From SHVZ01 sp041906305 (GTDB taxonomy: Bacteria > Pseudomonadota > Alphaproteobacteria > SHVZ01): a stretch of DNA of 64,000 nucleotides. Below are positions 60,463 through 64,000 of the stretch, in pieces (the first letter of the stretch is position 1; each line of letters begins with the position of its first letter). Under the pieces are notes generated by a model. It did not search any database, was not told the DNA's origin, and was given only the letters and a program-made list of their open reading frames with translations. The position numbers and the translations under genes were made by a program. Location: the NCBI GenBank assembly GCA_041906305.1, contig JAYRJL010000001.1, positions 496,001-560,000 on the forward strand, written 5' to 3'.

Positions 60463-60702
60463 TCAGTACGGCCTGACGTACACCCGGCGCGGCCGGTCGC
60501 GCACGATCGTCACGTGCTTGTTGCCGTAGCGATCGTAGTAGACGTGGCGCGTGACGTGGCGCGGCTTCTTGCGGACGACGACCACGCGCTCCGTCACCGG
60601 GCTGGTGCGGATGATGGTCTCGGCCGAAGCCGACGTGGAGGCAACGACCGGCGCTCCCAGGATGCCGACGCCGATGGCGAGCGCGAGAATCGATTTACGC
60701 AT
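60463..60702 (-). CDS. Small secreted basic protein
   Basis: The 79-residue protein has a signal peptide (about 1-27, cleavage after SASA) and a mature part of only about 50 residues rich in Arg, Val and Tyr (RVVVVRKKPRHVTRHVYYDRYG, then RRVYVRPY). Such short exported basic proteins are common in alphaproteobacteria and unexplained. GAGGAGAT precedes the ATG. Confidence 0.75.
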   Translation of the reverse strand: MRKSILALAIGVGILGAPVVASTSASAETIIRTSPVTERVVVVRKKPRHVTRHVYYDRYGNKHVTIVRDRPRRVYVRPY

Positions 60703-60924
60703 GGCGAGATCTCCTCATCGTTTTCGCCGGACGCGCATGACGGTTCGAGACCGCCGATTTCGCGCTGACGCGGACACGCATCCGTGATCCGGCGTGCCCG
60801 GACAAACTGTCGGCTTTCATGCGTGGTTCCGGGCGCGGGAAAGCGCGCAGCATTGTCACGTGCGACGGTAGCGGAGTGCCGCGCCAAGACGTTGAGCGCG
60901 GCAATTCTCATCACCATCTATATG

Positions 60925-61022
60925 GCTGTCCCCTCCAGTCGCGTCGGTCCGCCGCTTGCGGATCGTGCGAACGCGGGACGACAACTCACCCGCTCCGATC
61001 CCGGTCGGAGCGGGCTTTTTTT
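60925..61022 (+). ncRNA. Candidate small RNA ending at an orphan terminator
   Basis: A TCTATAT sequence at 60917-60923 could be a -10 element (a -35-like TTGAGC lies 20 bases before it, longer than ideal). Transcription from there to the terminator would give an RNA of about 95 bases with an unpaired-looking CCCCTCC near its 5' end, a sequence able to pair with ribosome binding sites. No Rfam family was recognised. Confidence 0.3.
60989..61022 (+). terminator. Strong intrinsic terminator without an upstream gene
   Basis: CCCGCTCCGA and TCGGAGCGGG form a perfect 10-pair stem with a 6-base loop, followed by C and seven T. It stands 50 bases before the CheY-like start codon. Confidence 0.85.
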
Positions 61023-61071
61023 GGGCTTCGACCCGTGCCAAGCTTCCGCTCGCGCAACCGAGGCGAGGCGC

Positions 61072-61449
61072 ATGGCGAAGATCCTGGTCATCGACGATGA
61101 CAGGCCGACCTGCACCGTGCTGGGCCTGGTGCTGACCGGTGCCGGTCACGAGGTCGCCCTGTTCGAGAGCGGCAGGCTGGCGATGCAGAGCGTCGACGGC
61201 GGCAGCAGCTTCGATCTCGTGGTCACCGACATCCTGATGCCGGAGATGGACGGTATCGAGGTGATCAAGCGGCTTCGCGCGCACGGCACGCCGCCGCTGA
61301 TCCTCGCGGTCTCCGGAGCCGCCGTGAACGCGAGCGTCGACGTGCTCAAGGCCGCGCTCAACCTCGGGGCCGAGGGTGCGTTGCGTAAGCCCTTCACCAA
61401 CGAGGTCTTTCTCGCGACCGTCAGCGAGATCCTCGGCCGGCGAGGCTGA
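61072..61449 (+). CDS. Single-domain response regulator (CheY-like)
   Basis: The 125-residue receiver domain has the acidic pair IDDD (8-10), the phospho-accepting aspartate D53 in VTDILMPEMDG, a serine in AVSGAAV and the lysine in LRKPF. There is no output domain. It would act by protein contact or as a phosphate relay. No kinase is adjacent. The start ATG at 61072 was chosen because it begins the domain (MAKILVIDDD); the frame continues upstream across the terminator. Confidence 0.9.
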   Translation: MAKILVIDDDRPTCTVLGLVLTGAGHEVALFESGRLAMQSVDGGSSFDLVVTDILMPEMDGIEVIKRLRAHGTPPLILAVSGAAVNASVDVLKAALNLGAEGALRKPFTNEVFLATVSEILGRRG

Positions 61450-61475
61450 TCGCCGGCTTCCGGTGTTTGTTCTTC

Positions 61476-61934
61476 ATGGAAGAGGGAAAGACCCGCAAAC
61501 GGCCGGTATGGGCTTGGCTCACCGTCGGCGGCGGCATCACGCTGATCGCGCTGGTCGGCGTCACCGTCGTGGCGCTCTCGCAGCGCCCGGTCGCCGGAAC
61601 GTCTTCCGACCGCCAGGTGCTCGCGGACGCGCCGCCGGCGACACTCGACGAGCAGCTTGCCGTCACCCCGCCGCCGCCACCCCGCGTGCCGCCTCAGACC
61701 GAGCAGACCGAGGATGCGTCGCCTCCGACCATGGCGCCGCCGCCGGACGATGAATCGCCGTCGCCGGGTCCCCCGATCTGGCCGCCGACGCAGCCACCGT
61801 CCGATCTCAAGGGCGCCGGCATCGGCGTCCCGGGGCCGCAGCAGGCGATCCGGCCCGAGCCGCGCGTCGCGCCGCGGCGTCCGGCGCCGGCACCCGCGCC
61901 GCCCCGGCCGACAGGCGGCGGCCGCGACGGGTGA
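61476..61934 (+). CDS. Proline-rich single-pass membrane protein, unknown
   Basis: The 152-residue protein has a short basic N-terminus, one transmembrane helix (about 12-34) and a periplasmic tail of about 110 residues that is extremely Pro-rich (PPPPPRVPPQ, APAPAPPRPTGGG). Composition suggests an unfolded spacer or wall-spanning arm. No domain is recognised. It lies 26 bases after the CheY-like gene and may be co-transcribed. The ATG at 61476 was preferred over the TTG at 61467. Confidence 0.6.
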   Translation: MEEGKTRKRPVWAWLTVGGGITLIALVGVTVVALSQRPVAGTSSDRQVLADAPPATLDEQLAVTPPPPPRVPPQTEQTEDASPPTMAPPPDDESPSPGPPIWPPTQPPSDLKGAGIGVPGPQQAIRPEPRVAPRRPAPAPAPPRPTGGGRDG

Positions 61935-62003
61935 GGGCGTAGGCGACTTCTCCGCTGGATCGTCCGTGTTGGCGGCGCCCATGCGCCACGTTAGCCTTGT
62001 CCG

Positions 62004-63662
62004 ATGTCCGAACCCGTCGATGCGGTCGTCATCGGCAGCGGCCTGGCCGGATTGGTCGCGGCCTGCGAACTGGCCGATGCCGGTCGGCGGATCGTGATCC
62101 TCGATCAGGAAGGCGAGCAGTCGCTGGGCGCCCAGGCGTTCTGGTCGCTGGGCGGCCTGTTCATGGTCGACACGCCCGAGCAGCGCCGGCTCGGCATCAA
62201 GGACAGCCGCGAACTGGCGCTTTCGGACTGGCTCGGATCGGCGGGCTTCGACCGGCCCGAGGACCACTGGCCGCGTCGCGTCGCCGAAGCCTATGTCGAT
62301 TTCGCCGCCGGACCGATGCGATCGTGGCTGCACGGCCTCGGTCTCCGCTGGTTTCCGGTCGTCGGGTGGGCCGAACGTGGCGGCGGTGCCGCGCACGGGC
62401 ACGGCAACTCCGTGCCGCGATTTCACATCACCTGGGGAACCGGTCCCGGCGTCGTGGCACCGTTCGAGGCACGGGTGCGCGTGCATGCGGCGACCGGAAG
62501 GATCAGGCTTCGGTTCCGCCACCGCGTGACGCGGCTGATCCGCACAGGCGCGGCGATCGCCGGCGTCGCCGGCGAAATCCTGGAGCCGACATCGGCCGGG
62601 CGCGGCGAGCCATCGAGCCGCACGGTCGTCGGCGATTTCGAGATCGCCGCGCCGGCGGTGATCGTCGCCTCCGGCGGCATCGGCGGCGATCTCGACCGCG
62701 TGCGCCGGCACTGGCCGGTCGAGCGTCTGGGGCCGCCGCCGAAGTCGATGGTCCTGGGCGTGCCCGCCCATGTCGACGGCCGCATGTTCGATGTCGCGCG
62801 GGATGCGGGCGCCGGCATCATCAACGCTGACCGCATGTGGCACTACTGCGAGGGCGTCAGGAACTGGGCGCCGATCTGGCCCGGCCACGGCATCCGCATC
62901 CTGCCCGGTCCGTCGTCGCTCTGGTTCGATGCGAAGGGCGAGCGGCTGGAGGCGCCGTATCTTCCCGGTTTCGACACGCTGCGCACCCTGAAGCGCATCC
63001 TGTCGACCGGCTGCGAGCATTCCTGGTTCGTGCTGAGCCAGTCGATCATCGCCAAGGAATTCGCGCTCTCGGGCTCCGAGCAGAATCCGGACATGACCGC
63101 GAAGAGCTGGCTCGGCGTGATCCGCAGCCGGCGTGGCCGCCGCGCGCCTCTGCCGGTCGAGGCCTTCAAGGAGAAGGGTGAGGACTTCGTCGTCCGCGAC
63201 ACGCTCGACGAGCTGGTCCGCGGCATGAACGAACTGGCCGGCGCGCCGTTGATCGATCCCGGGCATCTGCGCCGGCAGATCGAGGCGCGCGACCTCGCGA
63301 TCGACAATCCCTATGCGAAGGACGCGCAGGTGGTCGCGATTCACGGCAGCCGCCGCTACATCGGCGACAAGCTGATCCGGACCGCCGCACCTCACAAGAT
63401 CCTCGACCCGAAGCACGGCCCGCTGATCGCGGTCCGCCTTCATGTGCTGACCCGGAAGACGCTGGGAGGGCTTCACACCAACCTCGACGCGCAGGTGCTC
63501 GATTCGGCCGGCGCGATCATTCCCGGCCTCTATGCGGCCGGCGAAGCTGCCGGTTTCGGCGGCGGCGGATATCACGGATACAACGCGCTGGAGGGCACTT
63601 TCCTCGGCGGCTGCCTGTTCTCAGGGCTTCAGGCCGGACGCCACGCCGCATCGATGCTATAG
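62004..63662 (+). CDS. FAD-binding dehydrogenase (KsdD-like)
   Basis: The 552-residue flavoprotein of the FAD_binding_2 family has the dinucleotide motif GSGLAGL (11-17), ILDQEGEQSLGAQAFWSLGGLF, a second FAD segment AAPAVIVASGGIGGD and GLYAAGEAAGFGGGGYHGYNALEG at the C-terminus. The sequence resembles 3-ketosteroid 1-dehydrogenase-like proteins from proteobacteria; the substrate is not established. It is followed by a lipoprotein gene 7 bases later. Confidence 0.83.
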   Translation: MSEPVDAVVIGSGLAGLVAACELADAGRRIVILDQEGEQSLGAQAFWSLGGLFMVDTPEQRRLGIKDSRELALSDWLGSAGFDRPEDHWPRRVAEAYVDFAAGPMRSWLHGLGLRWFPVVGWAERGGGAAHGHGNSVPRFHITWGTGPGVVAPFEARVRVHAATGRIRLRFRHRVTRLIRTGAAIAGVAGEILEPTSAGRGEPSSRTVVGDFEIAAPAVIVASGGIGGDLDRVRRHWPVERLGPPPKSMVLGVPAHVDGRMFDVARDAGAGIINADRMWHYCEGVRNWAPIWPGHGIRILPGPSSLWFDAKGERLEAPYLPGFDTLRTLKRILSTGCEHSWFVLSQSIIAKEFALSGSEQNPDMTAKSWLGVIRSRRGRRAPLPVEAFKEKGEDFVVRDTLDELVRGMNELAGAPLIDPGHLRRQIEARDLAIDNPYAKDAQVVAIHGSRRYIGDKLIRTAAPHKILDPKHGPLIAVRLHVLTRKTLGGLHTNLDAQVLDSAGAIIPGLYAAGEAAGFGGGGYHGYNALEGTFLGGCLFSGLQAGRHAASML

Positions 63663-63669
63663 AGCGAGG

Positions 63670-63834
63670 ATGCTTCGCCTCGCGGCTCTCCTGCTTCTCG
63701 CCGTCCCGCTCTCCGGCTGCGGCCTCGCCGCCGCGCCTTGCCGGGTGGTTTCGGCAGTCGCCAAGGCCATTCCCTTCGTCGGCCACCAGGCCGCCGCTCC
63801 CACGGACGCCTGCGCCGTCGCGATCGACCCGTGA
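63670..63834 (+). CDS. Small lipoprotein
   Basis: The 54-residue protein has a lipoprotein signal with lipobox LSGC (MLRLAALLLLAVPLSGC), so the mature lipid-anchored peptide has only about 38 residues, including VVSAVAKAIPFVGH and two more cysteines. Similar small alphaproteobacterial lipoproteins exist without known function. It overlaps the next gene by four bases (GTGA). Confidence 0.75.
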   Translation: MLRLAALLLLAVPLSGCGLAAAPCRVVSAVAKAIPFVGHQAAAPTDACAVAIDP

Positions 63835-64000
63835 GGGTCGCCGTCATCGGCGGCGGCCCGGCCGGGCTGGTGGCGGCCGAGGTGCTGTCCGCGGCCGGCG
63901 TCTCCGTCACCGTCTACGAACGCATGGCGACACCGGGCCGCAAGCTGCTGATGGCCGGACGCGGCGGCCTCAACCTCACCCATTCCGAGCCGCTCGACGC
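63831..64000 (+). CDS. NAD(P)/FAD-dependent oxidoreductase, YhiN/HI0933 family (partial)
   Basis: Only the first 56 codons are in the window. The product begins VRVAVIGGGPAGLVAAEVLS, a dinucleotide-binding motif, and continues with ERMATPGRKLLMAGRGGLNLTHSE, which is the hallmark of the YhiN/HI0933 (TIGR03862-type) flavoproteins. The start is GTG, overlapping the lipoprotein stop. Function in this family is poorly known. Confidence 0.85.
   Translation, partial: MRVAVIGGGPAGLVAAEVLSAAGVSVTVYERMATPGRKLLMAGRGGLNLTHSEPLD

Larger units (their letters stand above)
60703..61071. other. 369-base gap with an orphan terminator
   Basis: The region lies between the divergent secreted-protein gene and the CheY-like gene. 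It holds no convincing coding frame. A strong plus-strand intrinsic terminator sits at 60989-61022 although the last plus-strand gene ended at 60413. Confidence 0.6.

Overview
The window is chromosomal DNA from a GC-rich alphaproteobacterium, most likely a free-living member of the Rhodospirillales/Hyphomicrobiales side of the class. The evidence is gene order and gene content. rpmH-rnpA-yidD-yidC-engB-argB and rplU-rpmA-obgE-proB-proA-nadD-rsfS-rlmH are both present in alphaproteobacterial order. There are homologues of two CtrA-pathway cell-cycle proteins (DivL with a tyrosine in place of the phospho-accepting histidine, and RcdA/DUF1465), an AddAB recombination system, and DUF1236 and PAS_5 proteins. 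Almost every gene has the same GC-rich codon usage; the exception is an AT-rich phage-defence-type gene at 37.5-39.2 kb.

Layout. 0-4 kb: start of aconitase (cut by the window edge), a small secreted protein, purB and a sensor kinase. 4.1-8.3 kb: the rpmH to argB housekeeping run. 8.3-13.7 kb: a LysR/tautomerase pair, an acetylornithine aminotransferase, a D-aminopeptidase-like serine hydrolase and its divergent LysR. 13.7-15.9 kb: an orphan TIGR04372-type glycosyltransferase and a zinc metallopeptidase. 16-24.2 kb: a seven-gene minus-strand operon holding a complete branched-chain/aromatic-acid type ABC importer (LivGHMKF) between two acyl/aryl-CoA ligases. 24.4-30.4 kb: tandem PAS_5 proteins, metY-hydrolase-thioesterase, prfC, rcdA-like and rpmE. 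30.4-37.4 kb: addA, addB and tsaE. 37.4-46 kb: a mixed segment (AIPR gene, secreted DUF1236 protein, aldo/keto reductase, DapA, Tat-exported class V aminotransferase, DUF2817 protein, ferredoxin-NADP reductase) that separates tsaE from divL-ahcY. 46-56.6 kb: divL, ahcY and the rlmH to rplU run. 56.6-64 kb: tRNA-Ser(CGA), an S9 peptidase, an FMN hydroxyacid dehydrogenase, a CheY-like regulator, flavoproteins and a small lipoprotein.

The most striking signal is the dapA leader at about 41.83-41.99 kb on the minus strand. A 15-codon open frame ends in three consecutive lysine codons. It is followed by four RNA segments that can form a 1:2 hairpin, a 2:3 antiterminator or a 3:4 terminator with a U-tract, just before a DapA gene. 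This is the full architecture of a ribosome-mediated lysine attenuator. It may be transcribed as a leaderless mRNA.

Other points to check are: an imperfect ATAAAG/CCTTAT palindrome overlapping the ahcY promoter; an intrinsic terminator at 61 kb with no gene in front of it (candidate sRNA); five copies of a GC-rich palindromic intergenic repeat; and the synteny break between divL and tsaE where the AT-rich AIPR gene sits.
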